From Paracoccus alkanivorans (GTDB taxonomy: Bacteria; Pseudomonadota; Alphaproteobacteria; Rhodobacterales; Rhodobacteraceae), in contig NZ_QOKZ01000006.1 in assembly GCF_003697785.1 (NCBI RefSeq), positions 1-64,000 on the forward strand: DNA of 64,000 bases. The letters are read 5' to 3'. The position numbers and the translations under genes were made by a program. A model generated the notes under the pieces. It worked only from the letters and a program-made list of their open reading frames with translations, ran no database searches and was not told the origin of the DNA. Positions 34,748 to 43,354 of the stretch are shown here, piece after piece (the first letter of the stretch is position 1; every line of letters begins with the position of its first letter).

Positions 34748-36232
34748 ATGTCCGACAAGGATTTCGAAGCGCGCCATCTCGAGACGCTCGACCGCGATCT
34801 CGGCAGGTTCTCGAATCTCGAACGGGCTGCGGCCTATACCGGCCGACCGCTGGTCGGTCCCGGTATCGCGCTTGTCTTCATCGTGCTGGCCGGCCTGGCC
34901 GCGTCGCTGTTTCTGGGACAGGGCAACAATGCGCTCATCGTCACCATGGCGGCGGGATTCGGCGCCTATATGGCGCTGAATATCGGCGCCAATGACGTCG
35001 CCAACAACATGGGCCCGGCGGTGGGTGCCAATGCCCTGACCATGGGTGGCGCCATCGCCATAGCGGCCATCTTCGAAAGCGCCGGGGCACTGATCGCCGG
35101 AGGCGACGTCGTCTCGACCATCTCCAAGGGGATCATCGCGCCCGCGAGCATGGCCGACAGCGCTGTGTTCATCTGGGCAATGATGGCGGCGCTGTTATCC
35201 TCGGCTCTCTGGGTCAACCTGGCGACCTGGATCGGCGCGCCGGTCTCGACCACCCATTCGGTCGTCGGCGGTGTCATGGGCGCGGGCATCACGGCAGCAG
35301 GACTTGGCGCTGTCAGTTGGGGCACGATGGGTGCCATCGCCGCAAGCTGGGTGATCTCGCCCGCGCTTGGCGGTCTCTGCGCCGCAGGGTTCCTGTGGTT
35401 CATCAAGGCGCGGATCATCTACCGCGACGACAAGATCGCCGCCGCACGGATCTGGGTGCCGGTGCTGGTGGGGATCATGGCAGGGGCCTTTGCCGCCTAT
35501 CTCGCGCTCAAGGGGCTCAAGCACGTGATCTCGGTCTCGATGGGGCTGGCATTGCTCATCGGGCTGGTGCTGGGCGTGGCGACATGGCTGACGATGATCC
35601 CGGTCATCCGCCATCAGTCACAAGGACTGGAGAACCGCAACAAGTCGCTCAAGGTGCTGTTCGGCATTCCGCTCGTCGTCTCCGCCGCGCTGCTCAGCTT
35701 TGCCCATGGCGCGAATGACGTTGCAAACGCGGTCGGCCCGCTGGCCGCAATCGTCGCGGCCTCGCAGACCGGCAGCTTTGCCGAGGCCGTCACCATCCCC
35801 TTCTGGGTGATGCTGATCGGCGCCTTCGGGATCTCCTTCGGGCTGTTCCTGTTCGGGCCAAAGCTGATCCGCATGGTCGGCAGCCAGATCACCAAGCTGA
35901 ACCCGATGCGCGCCTATTGCGTGGCGCTGTCGGCGGCGATCACGGTCATTGTCGCAAGCTGGCTTGGCCTGCCGGTCAGTTCCACCCATATCGCGGTCGG
36001 CGCGGTTTTCGGCGTCGGCTTCTTCCGCGAATGGGATTCCGAGCGCCGTTTGCGCCGCGCCCATATGGCCATCCCCGACCGCCCCCGCATCGGCCCCGAG
36101 GAGCGCCGCCGCCGCAAGCTGGTGCGCCGTTCGCATGTGCTGACCATCGTGGCCGCATGGATCGTCACCGTTCCCGCCGCCGCGATCCTGTCCGCCGCGA
36201 TCTTTACCGGTATCCGTATTCTGGCGATGTGA
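34748..36232 (+). CDS. pit: PiT-family inorganic phosphate transporter
   Basis: The product is 494 residues with about ten membrane segments. The duplicated PiT signature is present as NIGANDVANNMGPAVGA near residue 80 and HGANDVANAVGPLAA near residue 320, each followed by a segment such as GAPVSTTHSVVGGVMGAG or GLPVSSTHIAVGAVFGVG. It couples phosphate (often as metal phosphate) uptake to the proton gradient in the inner membrane. GGGGG precedes ATG 34748. A basic, arginine-rich cytoplasmic loop lies before the last helix. Confidence 0.92.
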   Translation: MSDKDFEARHLETLDRDLGRFSNLERAAAYTGRPLVGPGIALVFIVLAGLAASLFLGQGNNALIVTMAAGFGAYMALNIGANDVANNMGPAVGANALTMGGAIAIAAIFESAGALIAGGDVVSTISKGIIAPASMADSAVFIWAMMAALLSSALWVNLATWIGAPVSTTHSVVGGVMGAGITAAGLGAVSWGTMGAIAASWVISPALGGLCAAGFLWFIKARIIYRDDKIAAARIWVPVLVGIMAGAFAAYLALKGLKHVISVSMGLALLIGLVLGVATWLTMIPVIRHQSQGLENRNKSLKVLFGIPLVVSAALLSFAHGANDVANAVGPLAAIVAASQTGSFAEAVTIPFWVMLIGAFGISFGLFLFGPKLIRMVGSQITKLNPMRAYCVALSAAITVIVASWLGLPVSSTHIAVGAVFGVGFFREWDSERRLRRAHMAIPDRPRIGPEERRRRKLVRRSHVLTIVAAWIVTVPAAAILSAAIFTGIRILAM

Positions 36233-36270
36233 CCCCGGTTGCCGCCATCGAAACAAGAGAGCCTCGGCAA

Positions 36271-36846
36271 ATGCAGCGCGTGATGATCCTGGGTCAACCC
36301 GGAGCGGGAAAATCGACACTCGCGCTGGCAATGGGTGAAATCACCGGACTTCCGGTTGTTCACATCGACCATATACATTGGGAATCAGGCTGGAAGGAAA
36401 GATCGAGATCGGAAAAAACCCGTCTTTGCGCGGAAGTTCATGCCCGGGATCGCTGGATCTTCGAGGGCGGCCATTCCGTGACCTGGCCCGAGCGGCTGGA
36501 CCGATGCGACAGCCTCATATGGCTGGATATACCGTTCACCCTGAGAATCCGGCGCGTAATGCTCAGGTCGTTTCGATATTGGGGAAGGACGCGCCCGGAC
36601 TTGCCCACGGGCTGCCCGGAACAGTTTTCATGGGAGTTCTACCGCTGGATCTGGAATACCCGCAAATCCGGCAGGTCCAATATCGAGGCTTTCGTCGATA
36701 CGGCCCCGGGGACAAAGGCCATTTATATATTGCGGACCCTGGCCGAGACAGATGTGTTCCTGGCAAAGCTGCGGCGCGAACATCCGGCCCCTGCCCGGTT
36801 GCCGCCGCCCGACCCCAAGGCTAGAGTGGCAGGACCGCCGAGGTGA
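36271..36846 (+). CDS. Small P-loop NTPase, adenylate-kinase-like (FlaR/topology modulation type)
   Basis: The product is 191 residues. The P-loop GQPGAGKSTLA lies at residues 7-17, followed by VVHIDHIHWESGW, a pattern typical of small proteins annotated as adenylate-kinase-like or DNA topology modulation protein, and a later LIWLDIPFTLRIRRVMLRS. It is shorter than true adenylate kinase and lacks an obvious lid. It should phosphorylate a small molecule, but the substrate is unknown. It is followed after two bases by dnaX and may be co-transcribed. Confidence 0.65.
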   Translation: MQRVMILGQPGAGKSTLALAMGEITGLPVVHIDHIHWESGWKERSRSEKTRLCAEVHARDRWIFEGGHSVTWPERLDRCDSLIWLDIPFTLRIRRVMLRSFRYWGRTRPDLPTGCPEQFSWEFYRWIWNTRKSGRSNIEAFVDTAPGTKAIYILRTLAETDVFLAKLRREHPAPARLPPPDPKARVAGPPR

Positions 36847-36848
36847 GG

Positions 36849-38648
36849 ATGAGCGAAGACAAACCCGCATATCAGGTGCTGGCCCGCAAATACCGGCCCG
36901 AGACATTCGCCGATCTTGTCGGGCAGGATGCGATGGTGCGCACGCTGAAGAACGCCTTCGCCGCCGACCGGATCGCGCAGGCCTTCATCATGACCGGCAT
37001 CCGCGGCACCGGGAAAACCACCACCGCGCGGATCATCTCCAAGGGCATGAACTGCGTCGGTCCCGATGGCCAGGGCGGCCCCACGACCGAGCCCTGCGGA
37101 CAATGCGAGCATTGCGTGGCGATCAGCGAGGGCCGCCATGTCGATGTGCTGGAAATGGACGCGGCCTCGCGCACCGGTGTCGGCGATATCCGCGAGATCA
37201 TCGAATCGGTGCATTACCGGGCAGCCTCGGCCCGCTACAAGATCTATATCATCGACGAGGTGCACATGCTCTCGACCAGCGCCTTCAACGCGCTGCTCAA
37301 GACGCTGGAGGAACCGCCTCCGCATGTGAAGTTCATCTTCGCCACGACCGAGATCCGCAAGGTCCCCGTCACAGTCCTGTCGCGCTGCCAGCGCTTTGAT
37401 TTGCGCCGGATCGAGCCCGAGGTGATGATCGCGCTCCTGCGCCGCATCGCCGACGCGGAGGGGGCGCAGATCACCGATGAGGCGCTGGCCCTGATCACCC
37501 GCGCCGCCGAGGGCTCGGCCCGCGACGCGACCAGCCTGCTGGATCAGGCGATCAGCCATGGCGCCGGCGAAACCGGAGCCGAGCAGATCCGGGCCATGCT
37601 GGGGCTGGCCGATCGGGGCCGGGTGATCGACCTGTTCGAGATGATCCTGCGCGGCGACGCCACCAGCGCCCTGACCGAACTGCAATCGCAATATGCCGAT
37701 GGCGCCGATCCGATGGCGGTGCTGCGCGACCTGGCCGAGATCACGCATTGGATCTCGGTGGTCAAGATCACGCCCGAGGCGATGGAAGACCCCACCATCT
37801 CGCCCGACGAACGCAGGCGCGGGCAGGATCTGGCCGGACGTCTGGCAATGCGGGTGCTGACCCGGATGTGGCAGATGCTGCTCAAGGCGCTGGAAGAGGT
37901 CTCGGCCGCGCCCAACGCGATGATGGCGGCGGAAATGGCTGTGATCCGGCTGACCCATGTCGCCGACCTGCCCGACCCCGAGGCGCTGATCCGCAAGGTG
38001 CAGCAGGCGCAGGCGGCGGGCGATTTCACGCGCGGACCCGCCGCGCCCGCCGCCCCGAACGGGCAGGCCCCGCGCGCCGCCCGCCCCGCGCCGCCGGTCG
38101 CGATGCAATCCGGCACCGTGCAACCCTCGGGCGCGGCCACGGCGCTGGCCGTCTTGCCCGACGCTTTCGCGGCCTATCCCGATTTCGCCTCGGTCATGGA
38201 GCTGATCCGGCGCATGGGCGACATGCTTTTGCTGGTGCAGGTCGAGCGCCATGTCGCGCTGGTCCGCTACAGCCCCGGCCGGATCGAGTTCGAACCCCGC
38301 GCCAACCCGCCCGCCGACCTGGCGCAGCGGCTGGCCGAACGGCTGCGCGGCTGGTGCGGCGGGCAGCGTTGGGTGGTGACCGTCTCGAATGGCGGCGGCG
38401 CCCCCACTATCGCCGAGACCCGCGAGGCCGATATGAAGGCGGCGCGCGAACGGGCCCTGCAACTGCCCATCGTGCAGCAGGTGCTGGCCACCTTCCCGGG
38501 GGCGGAGCTGAAAAACGTCTCCCGGATCGCGCCGGAACCGCTACAGACCGACGAGACCGCCGCCGAGGGCGCGGCGAACCCGCATGACATGACACAGGGT
38601 CCCGTTGCCGAAGTCGAGGAATGGGATCCGTTCGAGGATGAGGATTAG
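36849..38648 (+). CDS. dnaX: DNA polymerase III subunit gamma/tau
   Basis: The product is 599 residues. The clamp-loader AAA+ module is clear: YQVLARKYRPETFADLVGQD near the start, Walker A GIRGTGKTT, zinc-binding cysteines in MNCVGPD and PCGQCEHC, and IYIIDEVHMLS with sensor FIFATTEIRKVPVT. A proline/alanine linker (about 390-430) and a C-terminal tau-like domain follow. Start 36849 has GAGG six bases before it. No slippery heptamer for making a shorter gamma form was seen. It heads dnaX-ybaB-recR. Confidence 0.95.
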   Translation: MSEDKPAYQVLARKYRPETFADLVGQDAMVRTLKNAFAADRIAQAFIMTGIRGTGKTTTARIISKGMNCVGPDGQGGPTTEPCGQCEHCVAISEGRHVDVLEMDAASRTGVGDIREIIESVHYRAASARYKIYIIDEVHMLSTSAFNALLKTLEEPPPHVKFIFATTEIRKVPVTVLSRCQRFDLRRIEPEVMIALLRRIADAEGAQITDEALALITRAAEGSARDATSLLDQAISHGAGETGAEQIRAMLGLADRGRVIDLFEMILRGDATSALTELQSQYADGADPMAVLRDLAEITHWISVVKITPEAMEDPTISPDERRRGQDLAGRLAMRVLTRMWQMLLKALEEVSAAPNAMMAAEMAVIRLTHVADLPDPEALIRKVQQAQAAGDFTRGPAAPAAPNGQAPRAARPAPPVAMQSGTVQPSGAATALAVLPDAFAAYPDFASVMELIRRMGDMLLLVQVERHVALVRYSPGRIEFEPRANPPADLAQRLAERLRGWCGGQRWVVTVSNGGGAPTIAETREADMKAARERALQLPIVQQVLATFPGAELKNVSRIAPEPLQTDETAAEGAANPHDMTQGPVAEVEEWDPFEDED

Positions 38649-38651
38649 GGA

Positions 38652-38996
38652 ATGTTCAAGGGATTGGGCGGCATTGGCGACATGTCGAAGATGATGAAGG
38701 CCGCCAAGGACATGCAGGACCGCATGCAGCAGATGCAGGCGGATATGGACAAGATCACCGTCACCGGCGAATCCGGCGCCGGGCTGGTCAAGGCCACCGC
38801 CACCGCCAAGGGAGAGTTGACGGCGCTGGATATCGACCCGTCGATCTTCCAGCCAAGCGAGAAGGAGGTGGTCGAGGACCTGATCCTCGCCGCCATCAAG
38901 GACGCGCAGCGCAAGGCGCAGGACAGGATGCAGTCCGAGATGTCCCGCATCACCCAGGAACTCGGCCTGCCCACTGACATGAAACTGCCGTTCTGA
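38652..38996 (+). CDS. ybaB: YbaB/EbfC family nucleoid-associated protein
   Basis: The product is 114 residues, normal for the family. [42 protein letters not shown] and the C-terminal [19 protein letters not shown] are the usual landmarks. The protein is a dimeric DNA-binding nucleoid factor. It begins four bases after the dnaX stop and is followed after five bases by recR, the conserved bacterial order for recombination-repair genes. Confidence 0.95.
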   Translation: MFKGLGGIGDMSKMMKAAKDMQDRMQQMQADMDKITVTGESGAGLVKATATAKGELTALDIDPSIFQPSEKEVVEDLILAAIKDAQRKAQDRMQSEMSRITQELGLPTDMKLPF

Positions 38997-39000
38997 CGCG

Positions 39001-39600
39001 ATGGCCGAGGGCAGCGACGACATCCAGGCGCTGATCGCCCTGATGGCCCGGTTGCCCGGCCTCGGCCCCCGCTCGGCCCGGCGTATCGTGCTGCACCTGA
39101 TCCGCAAGCGCAACGGGCAGATGACCCAGCTTGCCCAGCTTATGGACAATGTCGCCCGGAATTCGCGCGAATGCCTGACCTGCGGCAATATCACCGACCG
39201 CGAGCAATGCGCGATCTGCACCGATCCGGCCCGCGCCAATGGCGAGATCTGCGTGGTCGAGGATGTCGCCGATCTCTGGGCGCTTGAACGCGGCCGCGCC
39301 TTTCGCGGCCGCTACCATGTGCTTGGCGGCACGCTTTCGGCGCTGGACGAGATCGGCCCCGAGGATCTGGGCATCCCGGCCCTGATCGACCGCATCGGGA
39401 AAGAGGGCGTCCGCGAGGTCATTCTCGCCCTCAACGCAACCGTGGAAGGCCAGACCACCGCCCATTACATCGCCGACGCGCTGGCGGATAGCGATGTCTC
39501 GATCACCGGCCTCGCGCAGGGCGTGCCCATCGGCGGCGAACTGGACTATCTCGATGACGGCACCATCAGCGCGGCCCTGCGGGCGCGGCGCAGCTTCTAG
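39001..39600 (+). CDS. recR: Recombination protein RecR
   Basis: The product is 199 residues. It has an N-terminal helix-hairpin-helix [17 protein letters not shown], a four-cysteine zinc finger [16 protein letters not shown], and a Toprim domain with [15 protein letters not shown] and [18 protein letters not shown]. RecR works with RecO/RecF to load RecA at gaps. It is the last gene of the operon. The stretch after it carries a structured repeat. Confidence 0.96.
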   Translation: MAEGSDDIQALIALMARLPGLGPRSARRIVLHLIRKRNGQMTQLAQLMDNVARNSRECLTCGNITDREQCAICTDPARANGEICVVEDVADLWALERGRAFRGRYHVLGGTLSALDEIGPEDLGIPALIDRIGKEGVREVILALNATVEGQTTAHYIADALADSDVSITGLAQGVPIGGELDYLDDGTISAALRARRSF

Positions 39601-39644
39601 CGCGGTTTGCGCTTATTCGAATCCACCTCGCCCCCCTTTTTCCT

Positions 39645-39748
39645 AATGCAAATATCCCCGGGAGCCGCCGGATGATGCGCCACCGGTTCGAGAGACCTAC
39701 CGGCGACGGGCAGCGCCCCCGGCCATCGCAGGATGCAGGCGCCGCCTA
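39645..39748 (+). repeat. Structured intergenic repeat, copy 1
   Basis: AATGCAAATATCCCCGGGA, then CGCCGG/CCGGCG (39666-39671 with 39700-39705) around CACCGGTTCGAGAGACCTA, then GCCCCCGGCCATCGCAGGA. It aligns with copy 2 at 52551-52665 over about 100 bases, and both sit after convergent gene ends (here recR and the GT-C gene). The pairing is kept although the stem bases differ, which suggests a selected RNA or DNA structure. Confidence 0.6.
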
Positions 39749-39810
39749 AGGCTTGTATTGGCACGAAATCACAACGCGGATACATTTGCGGCCGAACGGA
39801 TTCAGAAGGG

Positions 39811-41310
39811 TCATGAGCCGGAAGCACGCTCCAGATCCCGGTGGTCCAGCAGCAGCATATGGCCCTTGGTTCGCGCCACGACGATCCGGTCCCGCGGGAT
39901 CCCGAGCGCCTGCGCCACTTCACCGGTCAGCGCATCGCCCCCCACATGCCCTGCCCATATCAGCAACGGGCATGTTCCGATCGAAACCAGCGGCATCCAT
40001 GCCGTCGCCAGCCCGAAAGCCCCCTGTTCCAGCGTGACGCTGTTCAGATGCGGACGGTCCGCGGGTGGCAGGTAATAGGCATAGAACTCCTCGGGCCAGC
40101 GATAGACCGGCAGGATCGCCTGCCCGCAGCCCGGCAATCCGGTGACCTGCGCCGCCGCCTCGCGCCACTGATCCTTGACCTCGGCAGAGAGCCGTTGGGC
40201 CGAGGCGCCAAGCCCGATCACCGGCACCGCGATCCCCACCACGACCGCAAGAAAGCGCAGCCCGCCCGGCAATACCATCCGCAGCCGGTCGATCAGCGTC
40301 ACCGCAAGCAGGAAGAACGGCGGCAGCAGGATCAGGAGATTGCGGTCGGTGATTACCGGTGTATGCAAAGAGATCAGCAGGGCCCCGCCAAGCATCAATG
40401 CCAGCGCGACCACCGGCACGAACCCATCCGCCCGGCAGAGCCGCCCGGGCCGGGCAGCAAAGGCCAACATGATCGCAGCCGCCATCACGGCACAAAGAAG
40501 CGGCAACCCTACGGCCAGCCTTGCCGCTTGGGAAAGGCTCCGCTCCCAGTTATTGGTGATCCAGAAACTGCCGCTGAGCTGGTCCGTGATATGCGCGGCA
40601 TGAAAGATCAGCCATGGCAGGAAGAGCAACAGCGCCATCGATCCCGAAACGAGTATCGTCCCAAGCCGCGACCGATCCCTGATCACCGCGAATCCGGTCA
40701 GCGCCGCGAAACATCCAAACCCGACCAGGGCGCCGAAATAATGGCTGTATTCCGCCACGAGGATCACGGCGCTCAGCGCGAGGCATGGCCGCAGGATAGG
40801 CTGCCCCGCCTCTATCCGGCGGGCGATCGCCACGGAAAGCAGCACCGCAGCCGCGCTCAGCATCAGAAGCAGGGCGTAGACCCGGGCCTCCTGCGCATAG
40901 ATGACGGCGGCAGGCGTGCAGGCGAACCATCCGGCAAGCAGCCAGCGGCGGAAAGGCGAGGATGTCCAGCCGGGGATCAACGCCGCCGTCCCGATGAACC
41001 CGAGGCTAAAAAGCACGCTTGGCAGGCGCAGGCTGATCTCTCCCGCGCCGAAAAACTGCTGCCATTGCCGCATCAGGTATATGTATAGCGGCGGGTGCAC
41101 ATCCCCGAGTATCCATTCCTCCAGCCATTGCCCGAATGCCAAGCCGGGATCGGATTGCGCCGCCGTCCAGAGTTCGTCAAGCCACAGGCTCTGGCCGCCT
41201 ATATTCCAGAATCGCAAAATGGCGGCCAGAGCGATCAGGCAGCCCAGGACAAGGATCGCGGCCCCCTCGCCCCCAAGCCCGCGCGGGCGTGGGGGAGCAA
41301 GCGGAGTCAC
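39811..41310 (-). CDS. GT-C-type membrane glycosyltransferase (family 39-like)
   Basis: The product is 499 residues with about eleven membrane segments. The first periplasmic loop has SLWLDELWTAAQSDP followed by GDVHPPLYIYLMRQW, the acidic motif layout of GT-C enzymes that use a polyprenyl-phosphate sugar. The C-terminal 120 residues form a soluble periplasmic domain. It is the last gene of a minus-strand operon with prenyl-phosphate arabinose genes, so it is a good candidate for the transferase using that lipid. Acceptor is unknown. The start overlaps the previous stop by four bases. Confidence 0.75.
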   Translation of the reverse strand: MTPLAPPRPRGLGGEGAAILVLGCLIALAAILRFWNIGGQSLWLDELWTAAQSDPGLAFGQWLEEWILGDVHPPLYIYLMRQWQQFFGAGEISLRLPSVLFSLGFIGTAALIPGWTSSPFRRWLLAGWFACTPAAVIYAQEARVYALLLMLSAAAVLLSVAIARRIEAGQPILRPCLALSAVILVAEYSHYFGALVGFGCFAALTGFAVIRDRSRLGTILVSGSMALLLFLPWLIFHAAHITDQLSGSFWITNNWERSLSQAARLAVGLPLLCAVMAAAIMLAFAARPGRLCRADGFVPVVALALMLGGALLISLHTPVITDRNLLILLPPFFLLAVTLIDRLRMVLPGGLRFLAVVVGIAVPVIGLGASAQRLSAEVKDQWREAAAQVTGLPGCGQAILPVYRWPEEFYAYYLPPADRPHLNSVTLEQGAFGLATAWMPLVSIGTCPLLIWAGHVGGDALTGEVAQALGIPRDRIVVARTKGHMLLLDHRDLERASGS

Positions 41311-42044
41311 AACTTGATCGCCTTGAAGATCCGCCGCGGGATCGAGCGGATCACCAGCATGATCAGCCGCCAGAAAGCCGGCACATAGATCACGTCGCCG
41401 CCCTTGGTGATGGCGCGATGGATGCGCTGTGCGACCGCGTCGGGCTTGGCCCAGAGCAACCCCTTGTCGAAGGCCGCCGTCATCGGCGTGTCCACGAAGC
41501 CGGGCTTGATCGTCACCACCCGCACGCCGGATTTGTGAAGGCGCTGCCGCATCCCTTCCAGGTAACTGTCCACGGCCGCCTTGGCGGCGCCGTAGACGTA
41601 ATTGCTCTCGCGTCCCCGGTCGCCGGCCACCGAAGTGATGACCGCGATGGTCCCGGTCCGGCGCCGTTCGAAATCATTGGCCAGACGGGTGAGCAGCGCG
41701 ATCGTGCTGAGCGCGTTGGTGCGGAATTCCTGCAAGGTCAGGTCAACGTCATCCTGGCAGGCCTTTTGATCGGGCAAGGTTCCGTGGGCGATATAGGCGA
41801 TGTCTATCGGACCGATGGAGTTCTCGGCCGCAGCCAGCATCGCCTCGTGCCCTTCGAAATCATTCATGTCCAGTTCATGGCTGGCGGTTTGCTCGGCCCC
41901 GCGGCTCTTGAGATCGTCGCACAGGACGGCCAGCCGCTCCGCCCGCCGGCCCACCAGGAAAAGCCGGCACCCCTCTTCTGCAAACAGCCGGGCCGTGGCC
42001 TCGGCAATCGCCGAAGCGGCGCCCACGATCAACACATTCGTCAT
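41307..42044 (-). CDS. SDR-family reductase, DprE2-like
   Basis: The product is 245 residues, a classical short-chain dehydrogenase: cofactor site VGAASAIAEATARLF, HELDMND, and active-site ITSVAGDRGRESNYVYGAAKA with catalytic Tyr and Lys. SSDR features and the position next to a DprE1-like oxidase match DprE2, which reduces the 2'-keto polyprenyl-phosphoryl pentose to the arabinose form with NADH or NADPH. A C-terminal hydrophobic, basic tail (RLIMLVIRSIPRRIFKAIKL) may bind the membrane. ATGA overlaps dprE1-like gene. Confidence 0.78.
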   Translation of the reverse strand: MTNVLIVGAASAIAEATARLFAEEGCRLFLVGRRAERLAVLCDDLKSRGAEQTASHELDMNDFEGHEAMLAAAENSIGPIDIAYIAHGTLPDQKACQDDVDLTLQEFRTNALSTIALLTRLANDFERRRTGTIAVITSVAGDRGRESNYVYGAAKAAVDSYLEGMRQRLHKSGVRVVTIKPGFVDTPMTAAFDKGLLWAKPDAVAQRIHRAITKGGDVIYVPAFWRLIMLVIRSIPRRIFKAIKL

Positions 42045-43354
42045 AGATTTTCCTCCATCACGCGCCGCCAGAATCCCGATGAGAACCCCGGGTCGCGATA
42101 GGTTTCGAATTCCTGCCAGCGCGGAAATCCCTGCCGGAAGACTGCCGGATCCATCCGCGCGTCCTTGGCCGGATAGATCGCCCCGCCCGCCTCCATTACC
42201 ACGCGGTCGAGATCGGCCATCAGTTCAAGGCTGCGCGCCCCGCGATCGGGAATATCGAGGGCAAGCGTCACTCCCGGCCGGGGGAAGGACAGCAGGCCAC
42301 GCGGCGTGGCGTCTCCAAAGACCTTCAGCACCGACAGGGTCGAGCCACTGTTCGTTCCGGCCACCTTGCCGATAAGCGCTCCGACCGCCTCGCGCGCGAC
42401 GGCGCGGGGAACCACGCTCTGATGCTGGAAAAAGCCCCGGCGCCCGAACAGCCGGTTCCAGTTCGCCACCCGGTCGAGCGGATAGAAGAACGGCTCGTAA
42501 TGCGCGATCCCGCGTGGCGCGCGCGGTTTGGCATAGGTGAGAAAATTGAACGGGCGGACCACCAGCGACGGAACCATCGAGAATGGCGGAGTAAAGGGCG
42601 GCCCGGGCAGCGGGCGGGGCGCCGCCGGAGCCGGAGTTCCCGCAGGCGCATGGTTGCCGCGAAAGAACAGGCCCCGCATGTCGCCGGGATCGGGCCGGGT
42701 GCTGTCGATCCAGGCCGCCGTATACTCGAAATCGTCATGCGCGGCATCGCTGAGTTCCAGGAACCTGTCGAGATCGGTGAACTGCTCCACCTCGGTCTCG
42801 ATTGCCGGTCCGTGAACGGGCTTCAGCGCGATCTCGGCCCAGGTGATCAACCCGGTCAACCCCAGCCCGCCGATCGTCGCGGCGAACCAGTCGGCATTCT
42901 CGTCCGCAGAACATATCCGCCGTGTCCCGTCCGAACGCAAAAGCTCGAAGCGGCGCAGATGGTGGCCGAAGCTGCCGGCAAGGTGATGGTTCTTGCCATG
43001 CACGTCATTGGCGATCGCTCCGCCCAGGGTAACGAAACGGGTGCCGGGCGTGACCGGCAGGAACCAGCCGCGCGGCACGATCACCCTCAGGATCTCGTCC
43101 AGCAGCACGCCCGCCTCGCAGGCGAGCACGCCCGTCTCGGTATCGAAGGAAATGAACCGGTCCAGCCCCCTCATGTCGATGACGCTGCCGCCGGGATTCA
43201 GGCAACTGTCGCCATAGCTCCGGCCATTACCAAAGGGCAAAACCCGTCCCTCATCGCCGGGAAGCTCGAAATCCCGCCATCGCGGACGAAAGGCCCTGGA
43301 CAACGCCGCATCGGGCCGCCCCCAGGAGCGATACTGCCTTGTTCCTTCGGTCAT
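42041..43354 (-). CDS. FAD-binding oxidoreductase, DprE1-like
   Basis: The product is 437 residues, a vanillyl-alcohol-oxidase-fold flavoprotein. FGNGRSYGDSCLNPGG near residue 45 and GTRFVTLGGAIANDVHGKNHH near residue 110 are the FAD-binding segments shared with mycobacterial DprE1, and IYPAKDARMDP near the end matches the conserved active-site Lys region. DprE1 oxidises the C2' hydroxyl of decaprenyl-phosphoryl-ribose. The gene overlaps both neighbours by ATGA, as in an operon whose products act in sequence with the SDR reductase. Confidence 0.82.
   Translation of the reverse strand: MTEGTRQYRSWGRPDAALSRAFRPRWRDFELPGDEGRVLPFGNGRSYGDSCLNPGGSVIDMRGLDRFISFDTETGVLACEAGVLLDEILRVIVPRGWFLPVTPGTRFVTLGGAIANDVHGKNHHLAGSFGHHLRRFELLRSDGTRRICSADENADWFAATIGGLGLTGLITWAEIALKPVHGPAIETEVEQFTDLDRFLELSDAAHDDFEYTAAWIDSTRPDPGDMRGLFFRGNHAPAGTPAPAAPRPLPGPPFTPPFSMVPSLVVRPFNFLTYAKPRAPRGIAHYEPFFYPLDRVANWNRLFGRRGFFQHQSVVPRAVAREAVGALIGKVAGTNSGSTLSVLKVFGDATPRGLLSFPRPGVTLALDIPDRGARSLELMADLDRVVMEAGGAIYPAKDARMDPAVFRQGFPRWQEFETYRDPGFSSGFWRRVMEENL

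Noticed and set aside
36849-38648. Programmed frameshift in dnaX giving a gamma form
   Set aside because: No A-AAA-AAG-like slippery heptamer followed by a stem was found in the expected region.
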